From Ifrita kowaldi (Eukaryota > Chordata > Aves > Passeriformes > Cinclosomatidae): a stretch of DNA of 64,000 bases. This document shows positions 11,561-24,386 of the stretch, in pieces (position 1 is the first letter of the stretch; the number at the start of each line of letters is the position of its first letter). Under the pieces are notes generated by a model, which had not been told where the DNA came from, did not search any database, and saw only the letters and a list, made by a program, of their open reading frames with translations. The stretch spans positions 1 through 64,000 of the forward strand of contig VZRS01012486.1 of the NCBI GenBank assembly GCA_013398055.1, read 5' to 3'. Both the position numbers and the translations under genes were made by a program.

Positions 11561-14500
11561 CTCTCCTGACCACCTGGTCTTCTGTCCCCTCCCCTCTCAT
11601 CCTTCTTCCTTTTGGTCACATCTTCAACCCCACCCCTCTCCCTGCTCACAGCAAAACCTGACAAACCAACTGGAACAACTCCAAACCAAAAACAGCAACA
11701 CACAGAACCAACAATTTTCCCTCTTTCACTTAGCAACCTCTTGGCTTCAGCAAAATATTACCTCATCTCTTACAGCAGAAAACAGGATAAGTAGAGAAAG
11801 GGGAAGGCTTCAGCTGCAGCCTTGCAAACCTCATTACCTACAGCATAAACAATTTAGACTACTCAGACATACTGGCCCTGGAGAAGTCAGGCAGAAATGC
11901 TTACTGAAGAGAAGCAGAATTAACTTACTCTTCTAAATGTATTTCCCAAGAGACAAGATCCCACAAACTTTATCAGCCTAGTAAAAGTGCACAAGAGTGG
12001 GTCAAACCAACTCGGAGGAAGAATAATGAGCTTGACAGCTAGCACTGCTGGGAAAGGCATACAGACAGCTGTGGAGACAGCCAGGCTGACAGGCTTTTTT
12101 ATTGTTTTGTTTTTAATGGTAGTCTGATAAAATAGGATGATCAAAGAGAAATGCACATTCATAAAGTCATTCTCTGACTCTCTGAACCCTCTTCACTGTT
12201 ATTTATGGCAAGATAGGAGGTCAAATCAGAGAGGTTTTGGTTGATGAGGAAAAGCTGCAGGAAGGATTTTCTTAATTCCAAGAAAGGGCAAGTTTCTTCT
12301 TAAAAGAAAATGACTAGGCACATCCTTTTTAAGAACTAAGAAGTTCCCAAAAAATTTGATTTCCAAATGCAATTTTGCATAGGCAATTATTTTTTCTCCA
12401 ACTCATAGTATTTGATGTTTTATTTTTTAAAATAAGTATTTTGAAGGAATCCTTTGCATTTGGCCCAAATAGTAACACCACACCTTATTCTGTGGTTGAA
12501 GAAGACTTAATTTTATTTATCCAATGGGAGACTCATGGCAGTATGACCCTCCCACCCACAAAAACAATATTTCAGAAGAATTTCAGATATTTTCAGAAAG
12601 TTGAACTCAAATTGAAAGTCTTTCAGGTATCACAAGATTAAGCTCTTTCCCTCGGGTACCCAGTACAGATGCAAATGCCATATGACCACTGCTGTAAGAA
12701 TTGACAAGATGCTAATTCTGATTTACAGGATTGGCTTAGGGTCAGATTAACCTTCTCCTGTGAAATTCTTAATAAGGTTGTGCCCAAATAAATGTTTAAC
12801 ATCATCATTATGTTGTCATCAGCCTTGACAGTGTGAGGTATTTACATTTTTCAAGCAGTGTTTAGCACCTTATAGGACAGGAGTGAAATTTTAGTTTTTG
12901 CAATGAAAAGAAACGGAGTGCAAATGATCAGTTGGGAAAAAAATGACATTAAAAAAATTAATAAATAAAATTAAATTTAGTACTGTAAGGGATTAACCAC
13001 CGTGGGGAAAAAATCCAATTCCTTGCTGTCCTAAATACTTCTGTAGAAAGTTAGGTACTTCAATATTTCAGGAATAGATGATGTATTACTAACTTTTACT
13101 ATGCCAACTTTTAGGCTCAACAACCCTGTATCAAGTGCTTAATTTCTCTATAGCACAAGAGAAGTGTCAGATTCCCAGATTTTTTCATATGTCATACCAC
13201 TGTTGTATCGTCATTCCACAAATGTTTCTTCTACAGGCAGAGCTTATAATCGTGTTGACATCTTCCCAACTGGTCACATACAACCAGTAAGGGCAAAAGG
13301 TCAATTAGTGACTGACGTTAGCTAAAAACAGAAAGGGGCAGGGAGAGAGAAATTAAAGAGAAAGCTATTTCAATTCTGTGCTGAAACCAATTTACTTGTA
13401 TCCAAACACTGGCTTTCTCTCTCCCAATCAAAACCATAATAAAACTCTTCAGTCAGTTCTACAGATTCTCTAAAGATAGTGCAATAGAAGTAGGCTCTTT
13501 GTACCTGGGCCTCCCAAACACTGAATTGATGCATTAGCCAATTTCCCCCTCAAGATAAGGAGGGTCAGATCTAAATCTTTCCTTTCCTAGAATAGCTTTA
13601 TTCATTCTGCTACAGCCACTTTGACGAAATTCAGTTAAGTAGCAAAGGTTCTCTCTTTGGAGAAGAGTCCTTATTCTCCAGAGTGTTCAAGTATTTTAGC
13701 TTAAAAATGCAATAAGTATGCAAAGAGCCCCTACAAAATCCAACCCAGATTGGAAGTGATTGTCTTCACAAAGGGATCAGGTAACACCATTTATCTGGCA
13801 AGACTAGACAATGAATGAGACATTCTGTCTTGCCTCTGAGCTATTTTCTGAGCAGCATCTGGTGTCATGAATATAGTAAATAAAAAAGCCTTAAGGAGAA
13901 AATATATTCCAGTATTAAAATCCCCATCATTATGAATTCTTTGGAAAACAGCAAAAGCTAAAGGCTTTCCTTCATTCTTTTTTTCATGGGGAAGAAAGTC
14001 TTACTAGCAACAGGGAATACAGCCATCCAGCAGTATTGTTTTGGACAGTTTCTAGTTTTGTAGTGCTCTGTATGCTTAATAGCTCTCAATTAACTCAGCC
14101 AGAGGAAACCAATTATGAAATTACTGTAGAAAACAGAATGCAGTACTCCATGCAAAAATTAAACTATATGAATATATTTGCCAATGCCAAACATTAAAAA
14201 GGAGCATAGAAATGGATAAACCAAGGCTGAACCAACTGTGTTTTGAGGCAGGTAGGAGAGAAGAAGAAGAAAATTTGTTTTCGCATAAGATCAGACTCAA
14301 TTTGGCGTCTCAGACAAAACTTGTCATAGTAAGACAGCGAACACTGACAAATGAGTTGAAATTGCTAAGCAACTAGAGTTTCTTTAGTTTGTCCTGAAAG
14401 TTCTGGATGGTAGATGAAAGTCTCTGATCATCACAGAAGTCAAAAAAAGAAAAAATTACATCTAGAAAACCACAAATTTCAGTATCTAAGCAACATCCAG

Positions 14501-15695
14501 TTCTCAAAAGCACAGAGAAAAACCAGCACATTTCTGACCATAAGTATTTATGGGGTGAGGAAGCAGCAGGATGGTCCATGCTTCTTTCTATTCTGGGGCT
14601 CACCTCTCTATCTTGCATTAATATTTCATGACTGCACAGAAAGGCAGTATACTAAGACTGTCCAAAGTTAATAGCTGAGCACTGGCATTTTCCATGCTCA
14701 GGTTTGCTTTGGAGAAAAGTTTATTCAATAAAGTTAAGAGAAGCAGTCATTGTGCAAATCCTGCATGAATATCTCTAACAATATTAAACTCTCCAGCAAG
14801 TACAAGTGTTCAAAGTATTCAGTGAACTAATTAACTGAATTCATCTGCGATTTGTTAACCTTTTCTAATTAATGTTCTTTCATGTAATGAAATACAAAGC
14901 AAGGTCACCTTGGGGAAGCCTAACAAAACAACTGGTAGAGGGACAGGATCGTGAGTCAAAGAAAAAGTGTGTTGTAAAGTAAATCATCATCTCTGTTGTA
15001 AATCCAAACCTGGATGAAGTAGTTAATATCATACAGGTTGTGTGTCAGCTAGTCACAACCACAGCTCTGCTAGTCACCACAAAGGCTTGATCTGTGGCTT
15101 CATTTTGAAATAATTTCCAAGTTAATCAGAAATGAGCAATTATTCACTACTAAAAATATACAGTCTTTTTGATGTTTTCTCTTGTGTATGTTGATTCTCT
15201 CACAGATGAGGAGTAGCTTTTCATTTCTAGGATATATTTTTTGCGTGACTTCAGAGTAACTCTGAGTATTGTTCTAAAGCAAGTCAGAGGAAGCATACTG
15301 TGCTATTAAGATATTGTTGCTCAGTTGCTACTCTGCAGAGATGAATGATGAAAAGCACACCTCTACTCCTGCCCAGCAGGACCAAGAATTGAACTGGCCT
15401 CAATCACAACTAGAGCAAATCTCAAAGCTGCATTTGGTCAGTCAATTTATTTCTTTTGTGAGACAGAAGTTAGAAAATAGGAACAGGAGCAAGAAAGATC
15501 AGAGCTTTACAAAGACAGGAAAATCACTTAACAACCACTATTACAGGCTAAACAAACTGGACTTGGAGAAATTAAGTTATTGCAAGTTGCAATAAATATT
15601 TAGCTCCTGATATGGGTAAGTGGCAAACCAATTAAAAAAAAAGGAACAAACATTTATAAGCTTCAGAAAAACACCTTTACACCCCATTTTCCAAG
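11561..15695. other. Sequence with no recognised gene
   Basis: The first few hundred bases (to about 11,940) are pyrimidine-rich and may still belong to the repeat on the left. The rest is AT-rich unique sequence. A 132-codon frame at 11538-11936 has Q/N/T-rich low-complexity content and no domain. It is best explained by the C-rich repeat sequence. Confidence 0.5.
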
Positions 15696-15699
15696 CTCA

Positions 15700-15812
15700 G
15701 CTCTGTGTCTTCAGGTGGGTCCCCTTTAGAGTTGGCTGGAACCAGCTGGGTTTGATCAGCCCTGACCTCTCACATGGGCCAACCCTGCTGCCTCTTTGCC
15801 CTCCCACTTAAA
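15700..15812 (-). mobile_element. Probable avian LTR fragment, U3 part, reverse orientation
   Basis: A short GC-richer island contains GGTGGGTCCC, GAGTTGGCTGGAACCAGCT, a CATGGG word and a CCAACCCTGCTGCC end. This order resembles the reverse complement of the U3 start of the long avian LTR family seen at 28.8-30.0 kb (GGGTCC, GGCTGG, CATGGGG, CCACCCCTGTAG). The match is short and from memory, so it is tentative. Confidence 0.4.
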
Positions 15813-18800
15813 AATCCCTTAACTTTACCGCATAAAAGCAATTCAGATAATGATGTTCCTTATAAAAACAGCCTTTTGAGCAAGATTTTTCTATAAAAAT
15901 GCAAGTTTAATGCAAATGGTGCAGGCTAGTGTAAATTTAGCAAATGAGGAACGAGGAAATCCATAGGGCTTTACACTCAAGAGTTTTGAAAAATATTCAA
16001 CAGCAGTGAGAATGTTTTCCCTGCATCACAGTTAGTGTCTAAAATAATGCAGTAATCCATTCCTAAATGATGACACGTACCTGAGGGGTTTTTTTGAGCT
16101 CTGAACCAATGTACACAATGAACACATTTGTACTCTGCCTATGAGGGCACAGGTAGCCATCCCACTTCCCTGCTTCTGGTGGGAAGTACTGGGATGAGAA
16201 TGCAAGGTGAAAACTGTTTCCACCAAATACTGCCATTTTTCAGACCTCCAATGCAGAGCAGTTCTTTCTCCAAGGTAACTCAGCTGCACAGCCCTTGAAC
16301 TGTGTGCAATTGCTTAGCCTTTGTTAAGGAAAAATTTCAAGAGACAGAATCTAACTGCACAGGCCTAAGTCAAATAAACCTTTGCTTTACATCTCTGTAC
16401 ATTCTTTAGATTTTTTCAGGTTTTATTATTCAACACTGTTTACTCTATATTTTAAAAATGCTCCCTTCATACTTCCAAGTCAGCAGTTACTCTGTTATGG
16501 GAAGCATTAGGGGTTTGCCTGTAATATCAGAAGAATGAAAGTTGTGAAGCTGGGGGAAAAAGAAAACACTCATTTTTTGTCACTTCTCTGAGCTGGTCAC
16601 AGATTTCAGTGAGAAACTCTACAAGCAAAATGATTCCCTGTGCTCAGTCCTGTTTCAGGATAAGAACCTCATTTCTCTTCAGTGAAACTTCATGAATAAA
16701 AATGACACTGAGCCTCTGCCCTTTATCCTCTACAAAGACATCTATGAAACTCTTTTATCCTGTTCAACCCATCAAACGTATGCTCAGAAAATTTGACTAA
16801 ATCTGCCAACAAACCAAGTTCTGTAATAAAATATAAATCTAGTTACTTTAAAATACAGGATCACAAGCCTTCAAAGGAAAATCATTAGGCAGCCTGATGA
16901 AAAAATCACTAGCGTTACTGATACCAAAATTCCAATCAGAACTCAGAAAAATCACTAATCTCTTTATAACAACAGTTGCTTTGAAACACAAGTTATGGAA
17001 TAACACAGTTACAATGGGAATATAAACTACAGCAAAAAAGCGTAGGTTCTGAAGTCACACTATCTTTAAAAAGCTGTGTTCTGAAAGTGGATTTACATTT
17101 ACATGAAATAAGAAACTGCAAAGCAGATACAACACACCAGTCTTTATATTACTCATTCTCACTCTTGCACTTTCTCCTTCACAACCATCTTTCATTTTAC
17201 TGTTTAAACTCACATGAATTTGGCAGCTCTCTGAAGAGGCAGCTATGTTTGCCAGGAGGCTGGAGACTGACTCACAGATGAGAGTAATTATTAATTAGAA
17301 TCCACCCAGAAAAATTAATCACATTCATTGAAGTGTAGGGGAGAGTAACGTTTCTAGTCAGGTACCTCTACCTGTGAAAGCAGATAGTTTTAATATATTA
17401 GTGGGGGAGGAGAAAAATTAGACAATCACAAAAAAATAACTGAGAAACAAATTCTTCTCTCATTCTGATTATTAGTCACCTTCACATGTATCCTGTAAGT
17501 GTAGGCCTATTTATCCAGCTGGTCTTTATTTTCTCTCAATAGAGAGATTTTTATACTAAGACACAAACTTTGTTAATGTTATGAATTATGCCTGTGCATT
17601 TGATATGTCTGTGCTTCACTAAATATTGTATTATGACAGGTGGGAGATGTTACTTAAGTTACTACACAGTTACTAATAGTCAGGTGATTAATTATTTTTA
17701 GTTAGAATAAGTGGGAAAAAAAAGAAGTGAGATAAAATAAGTGAAAGACCAGTTATCGAAGTGTCTTTCATGGGAGAGAAAGATGATTGTGGGTTTGGGC
17801 AGAAAATATTAATTGTGGAGTTTCTCAAGGCTCAGTCTTGAGCAACCAATCCAATCTAAAATTTTTATAGGTAACTCAAGCCAGAAAGCATGAGAATGGC
17901 AATGAAATGACTGGATTATTCAAAGTTGCCAATACACAGGAAGGCTGAATAGCACCCCCAGAAAAAGCAGATGATATTCCCTGGATCAGTTTTAGAGTAG
18001 AAAGTGCAGTGTTGAAGAAGTACTACTACAGCAAGAATAGGTGTCCTAAGTTTTGAGAGAAGACTGAGGAAGCTTGATGCAGTTGGCCTTATAATTTTAA
18101 AGTTAATATTGTTACTTTCTGTGTGTGTAGGAGTGAAGTTGTCACAATGGGAATCAAACTGCATGAAAAGCAACTCTGGCAGATGAATGAACTATTATGT
18201 ATATATGTATATATGCTGGTAGTTAGATACTTCCCAAATACAAGAGCATGGAGTTTCTGTGCCAGCCTTTCCGTTTACAAAGAGAAGGATCAGAAAACAT
18301 TGCTGGAGCTTGTTCATTTTGTTTGTTGTTGAAGTGTCATTGCCTACAACAGAAGACTAACTTCAAGACCTCTGTCCCTAATAATGACATATTTGTTCTC
18401 TTTCAGGTCAATATTAAGGACTTTTCCACTGTAACAACAAAATTCAATGAGAATCTACACCAGCTAATTTAGGGGGTGTGGGTGAGTATACATGCTGAAA
18501 AAAACATTTAATTCCTACGTTTGTCAAGGTTTGCCACATGAGGATAAAGAGCATGGCTAATTAGTCTAATACCAACAGTGTCAGGGACTGTCATAAACAT
18601 TTCCAAACTCAGAATTTCTGAGGTGTATTGCACTGAGGTATGAGTGTAAAGATCTTTTACCACAGTACTTTGCATATTTTAGGAGGGAAAGTGGAAGGGA
18701 GGGGATGAGGTGCTGCTATTCTCATTTTTAATCCTCATTTTGCGGGGGATGCTTGGGACTACAGGACACCAAGGCAAGTTAGAGTAACTTCCAAGTTCAG

Positions 18801-21754
18801 TCACTAGTTACAGGCTACAGGCGCCCACAATTAATAGCAGTCTTGATGCTTCTGCCCTAAATGAGGTAAGCATGCTGGAGCTAATCCTTAAAACTTTGAG
18901 AATATTATAAATAAATACGTATTAAAGAAAGCGGGCATTAAAAAGACCTTTAGTAAGGTGAATGTGACAACATCATAGAACACAGCCTAGAGTTCTACCA
19001 CTACATTCAGTTTAAGATCAAACTACATTCACCATTTAGCAGCAGTTTGCTGAAATTATGTACATTTCACAGAACTGGCCTTAAAAAGAAAAAAGGCTTT
19101 TGAAAAAGTTTTGGTTTTGTTACACGTTTACCACTTGTTTATAGTAAAAAACCCCAACATTTTCAGTACGTACCTACTTCTATCCTATCCTAGAAAAAAA
19201 AAGAACTTTCATACTGCTGGAATACTTAATGACTCTCCAGGAAGGCTCCCCAAGCTTTCTTTTCCAATAAAGAAACATGTTAATGTCACACTTTAGCTAC
19301 TGGCAATTCCTGTTCTTGCTTTTGGATGCTATATCCATATAACTCTATTATAACCATCCCCTCCACATCAGCTCAATTCTTTGTTAGGGCACAAGACAGA
19401 GTATTATCCCTTCAAAAATTACTGCCCAGCTTTAAATTCCATGGCTGTCACATGCAATATCTTGAATGCAGGGATTAGTAATGCTTCCCAGTGAATTTCA
19501 GGGACAGTACCATACAATTTTTATCAATAAAGATTTAATACAGCATTTGGAATATTTCTTAAATTTGCTTTCAAATAAAGGTAATAAATTTACTGGGATT
19601 TCCTCACATATTAGAAGAAAAATGAGGAGACTGTTTTTCTAAATTGGGTGCGAACACAAAATTTAAATGTTACTATGCTTTAATATACAGCAGTAAACAT
19701 CTTTGCTTCTACTTTTTTATTTTTCAGAGATGACTTATCATTCTCCCCTAATGTGGCCATAAAAGATATTGAATTCTTCAGCATTTGACAAGAACAATCA
19801 CTTCTTCAGGCTTTTTTCCTCCAGAAAGTTGGCATAGAGACAGCTGGGGCAGGTCTTTAAAGAGTACTGACTGCACACACAAAGCTAGTTTAGCGTAGCT
19901 GGTGTATTTTAAATCTGCCCCACAGCTGACTGCTCTAACAAGAAATGATGCATTAGTCCTTCTCACAAAGGGAAAACCCTAACACAGCTTGCAGAACAAG
20001 GCTTGGGGGGTCGAAACCTGGTGGGAAATAACTTTTGACAAGAGGGCAAAGGCAGTCTGTATTCAAATACAGCTCCTGCATTAAGAAGTACCCACAACAC
20101 TGCCTTTCACTCGCAGATTTTAACCTCTGCGCATCTCAGACATCAGGCTTGGGCAGCCTCATTCTGTCTGGAGGTTTTCTGTGCAGCTTTGGAAACCACT
20201 GCTGAGCAGAGGGAATTGCCACTACTGCTTTTTTTCCCCTGGGTCATTTTTAATCTCTACTACACCGTTCTTATAAGTCTTCATGTTTTATACAGAATCC
20301 ATACATCTTATTTTCTCCCCTTCCTTTGGAACTTAAAAATGAAGTGGTGCAACACACAGCACAGAGTGCAAGAATAAGGGCTGCTCCCCCTGCTTCACTT
20401 CTTTAGAGAAGTTCTCAAAATTCTCAAATTAAGATTCTTCCATTCTGTGATTCAAAAGCAACTTCAAGCATTAAGCAGATGGCACTACACACTCAGAATT
20501 TACATGACAGCTTTATTTCCTGAGTTGACGGCAGCTTCTTCCCTTCACTACTCACTAGTCCCTTTTTCTTTCTTGTATAGGAAGAATCTGAATCTGACTG
20601 CTTGATGAGCTCTAGTTATCTTTCTGGCTCTAACAAATAACTCTTTTCTACCTGGCATCTTAAATTTGTCAAGAGCCCTAGAAAGGGATTTAATGTCTGT
20701 AGGCTGCCCCAGCCCAGTGTTCAAAGGTTGGAAACAAAAGTTTCTCATCCCATCACAAAGAAGAATTTAGACTTTTAAATCAGTTGCTAGAGCTGATGAT
20801 AATAGGAATACTCAAAATACTCGTGGAGCTGAGCTGTTTATAGAGTTTACGTGAAATTTGGATTATCAGTTAAGTCGTGCCTAGGGGGTAGAGTCTAGGG
20901 AGATTCCTAGGATTTTCAGGCACACATGAAAATGCCACGTCTTCAAATATATGCTCTCATATGCTTCCCTATGAAGTTTTCTCTCATTTATATATGCTTT
21001 GAATGACAGAGGACTTGTAAGAACATCACTTAAGCAGATAGCAAAAAATTTTTGAAAGAAGATTTTTGGGTTTTAACATTTCTGTGGTTTTCTATGTATT
21101 CTACTATTTCACTGTCTCTGGGTGGTATTAGATTATCATTCCAAAAGTATATGAGTAAAGAGCCTCAAATAATTTGTTGTTGACAATGAAATATAATTAT
21201 ACTGAAATATATCATGGCAACCTGATAATTGAATCTTCTAAAACATGATTCTTCTGATGCCAGTAAGAAGAACTGATGAGAAAAAGAAAAGAGTGACTGA
21301 TAAGTGCTGTTCAAATGCATGAAATCTGGATGAATTTCAGTGAACACTACTGCAATAGCAGATACTCACCTTCACGTGCCCTCAGACCAGAGGTCTGAAA
21401 GGGTTAGCAAAGGTATGTGAGATAGCTGTAGGCTGTGTTCAAGAGAATGGCTTGAACACACACTAAACCATTTAAAATTTTCATTAATATTGACTAATAA
21501 TTGTAATTCCAAGGTGAATGCTCTTGGCCCATCCTAAAGAAAGTAAAACACTATAATAATGTGCTGTTTTAAGACATACTGATGTGCAGCTCAATTTTGA
21601 ATTTTTGGAAGCTGGTTCAGTTGGCATAATTGTTTCACAGATACAGGGTAGTTTGAAAAGAGAGACAAATCCTTGCTAGTCTTATGTCTAGGGTGATTTC
21701 TGTCCCAGTTTACTGCCAGAATCAGAGATTGTCTACCTTTAACACAGTCACAGT

Positions 21755-21784
21755 ATAGCAAATCAAAAGATTTTGATTTGCTAT
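21755..21784. repeat. Palindrome with 14-bp arms and 2-nt spacer
   Basis: ATAGCAAATCAAAA is followed by GA and then by its exact reverse complement TTTTGATTTGCTAT. Pairing stops at the next base on each side. The arms are AT-rich and could form a small hairpin or cruciform. No element boundary is evident. Confidence 0.9.
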
Positions 21785-24368
21785 CTGATGGACCTTCCCA
21801 TCCTGACAGATAATGGTCAGATAATCGAAACAGAATATACCCCAGCATCACTCCCTAGAGCAGTCCTGAAAAATGTGATTGCAGAGAGGTCCTGTTCACA
21901 GACACACAGTTTAGCGGGATGCTTCAGCCAATGTTTAGCTCTCAGCACAGCTTTACATTCACCCCTGTGCAGCAAAACCTTTAAACATATCTGTGTTTAA
22001 ATATGCTCCTGAATCAGAGCCATAGCTAGCTATCAGAAAGCATCTGTTCTCTTATGCTGCCTCAACCTGGTTTAGCTCCCAAATTCTCTATTTAACATAG
22101 GAAATTCAAGTCTCTGCCAAGACTTGTTTTCTGGAGTTACTTGTCACCAGGATGCAGATGGATAATGCTGCAGTTGGTAATTCATATGAGCAACATCCCA
22201 CCCATTGCACTTCTTAAACTGTATGTGCTTTAGATCAGATTTTTACCGTGGCTAAGAGAGCTTTGATCCTGGTTGGGGCTAGGAAAAAACCCTGTAGGCT
22301 GAAAAGTAAATAGTAATAGGAAAATAGACATTAGTACTACAAGCGTGCTATCGTGGCAATTGTGCTGACAGCATACTCATCAAGGTATCATAAGGGTACC
22401 CGGGAACTCAACAAGTTTGCAGGGTTAGCTCCATAAATGATGTCAACTAAATGAAGTTCTCTATTTTACATTTAATTGCAAAAAGAAGACAAAGGTGATA
22501 AAAAGAATTCTGAGACGCAGATATCTGAGACCGTAATGATAGATTAAAGTACAGGGTCAGATTGGCAGATGAGTTTTAAATTGTCATTGATGGAGCTATG
22601 ACAATTTCCTTGGCTGAGAACTTGTCCCATATAAGTTCATGATTATGAGATCAAAAGAACTAGAAGAACTATCAGGTTTAGTTTTAAATGGAGGCAGTAA
22701 ATGTTATGATATTCGTGGTGTGTATCAAGTAGCCATCCTCCATACAGACCTTTTTATATCTTAAAAATTTTATGCATTATATGTAGATAAGTATTGCCAG
22801 AAGCACTTTCTATTACCAGATACTACTGTAAAGAAAGATAGGGATGGAACTTGGAAGGAGTCATTCATCATATTTCTTTCTTGAATTAGTTAATAAAAAT
22901 TCTTTTAATAAAGCACTGAATACCAAGAGGGCTAAGCTTTTACATTAGCAGCATTGGTACTTTATATCAGGACCTGTTTAAGAAAAGGTATTATTTCTCT
23001 TCATAATTATTTCCTATTAATACTGCTAATATCATTGCACAGTATTTTAACAGAACTCTCTTTGATGAATTTTAAAAGTACAAATGAAACTGCGGGCTAA
23101 AGTTGTTCTTTATAGCTAGCTCTCATTTGAAGTGGAAATGAGGGATTTTCGTTGACCTCATTTTCTCTGTTCTTGTGGTGGTGGATAGCCACTTCTGAGG
23201 AGTGCATGAAATACAGGCATTGCTTTTGGCCCAAGACCACTATCTATACATTGATATTATTCATTTGCACAATTAATTACAAAGAAGTGCTGGGATTTAT
23301 AACAGAAATAAGGTGACAATGAAAGGCTAGGAGAATTAAGCCCTGTGGAGCTTTCAAGTAGCAAGAAGTCTAGGTCCCTGAGCTTACTCAATAAAGCCTT
23401 TTGAACACGCTTAAGCCACATTAAAGCCGGTAGCTAGCCATCATCCCTTTCTTTTGGAAGCTGCAATGTTTTGAAGTTGAAACCAAAATCTTAATTCTAA
23501 GTTTTAGAAACTGTATGAGGAGGAAATACACGGCTGAAACAGCCCTATATCCAAAGCAGCAAAGAAAACACTTTGCATGTCTTTCACTGGAAATGGTAAG
23601 ATACATTAGGAAATTACAGAAATATGGGTAACAAGACTTCTAAAACATTTCTTGTAGGTCAGGAGGCCAAAGGAGCTCTGTAAGATTTCATTTGAGAATG
23701 TCTTTAAAGAACTTAATTTGCCAGAAGTTACAAATAGGAATAAACATGCCTATCTTTGCAAATAGCCAAAATTACTGAAGTCTTTGAGACACCAGACAGA
23801 GTAGCAACACTCATGTTCCCATATTCTTCCTGTAAGTATTCCTTAATTACTAATTACTAATTTTTGTGGTAAGATAGCTTTAGCCACATCTTGTAGCCCA
23901 ATTAGTTACCTCTTTTTGTATCTCTACATTTTAAGTATGTAGTTGCCCTAAATAAGACTGGATATGAGAGGTCCGGATCATATACATTATCCTTTACTGT
24001 GTATGATCCATGTAGTCCTGGAGATAAAACTGGAGTTGACCTGTTTATTGTAACAAGAAACAAATTACTTGTGAAAACTTCAGATTCAGATCAGTAGGAG
24101 TATTGCCCAAGTAATGACTTCTAGTCCAAATTTTAGCTTAAATTTTCCCTTGAGCTGTTATTTTATGTATGTTGCTGTCATCAGAAGTAATTCTACTCTT
24201 CCATGCAACACTTATTTTGTAGTTTGTAGTAGTACAACACTGACTGTGTTATCCCCTAAGTTCAAGTTAGTCAATTGTTCTCAACACTGTTTAGCTAACT
24301 AAAGTTTCTTGCTGTCTACCACAATGCTCATTATCTAATCCAAATGAGAACTGGGGGAATGTTTGTAA

Positions 24369-24386
24369 TGATATATTAATATATCA
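24369..24386. repeat. Perfect 18-bp palindrome
   Basis: TGATATATTAATATATCA is its own reverse complement. It sits in very AT-rich sequence, where such palindromes arise by chance fairly often. Confidence 0.9.

Noticed and set aside
11538..11936. 132-codon + frame
   Set aside because: Its Q/N/T-rich product follows from C- and A-rich repeat-like sequence, and it partly overlaps the probable LTR.
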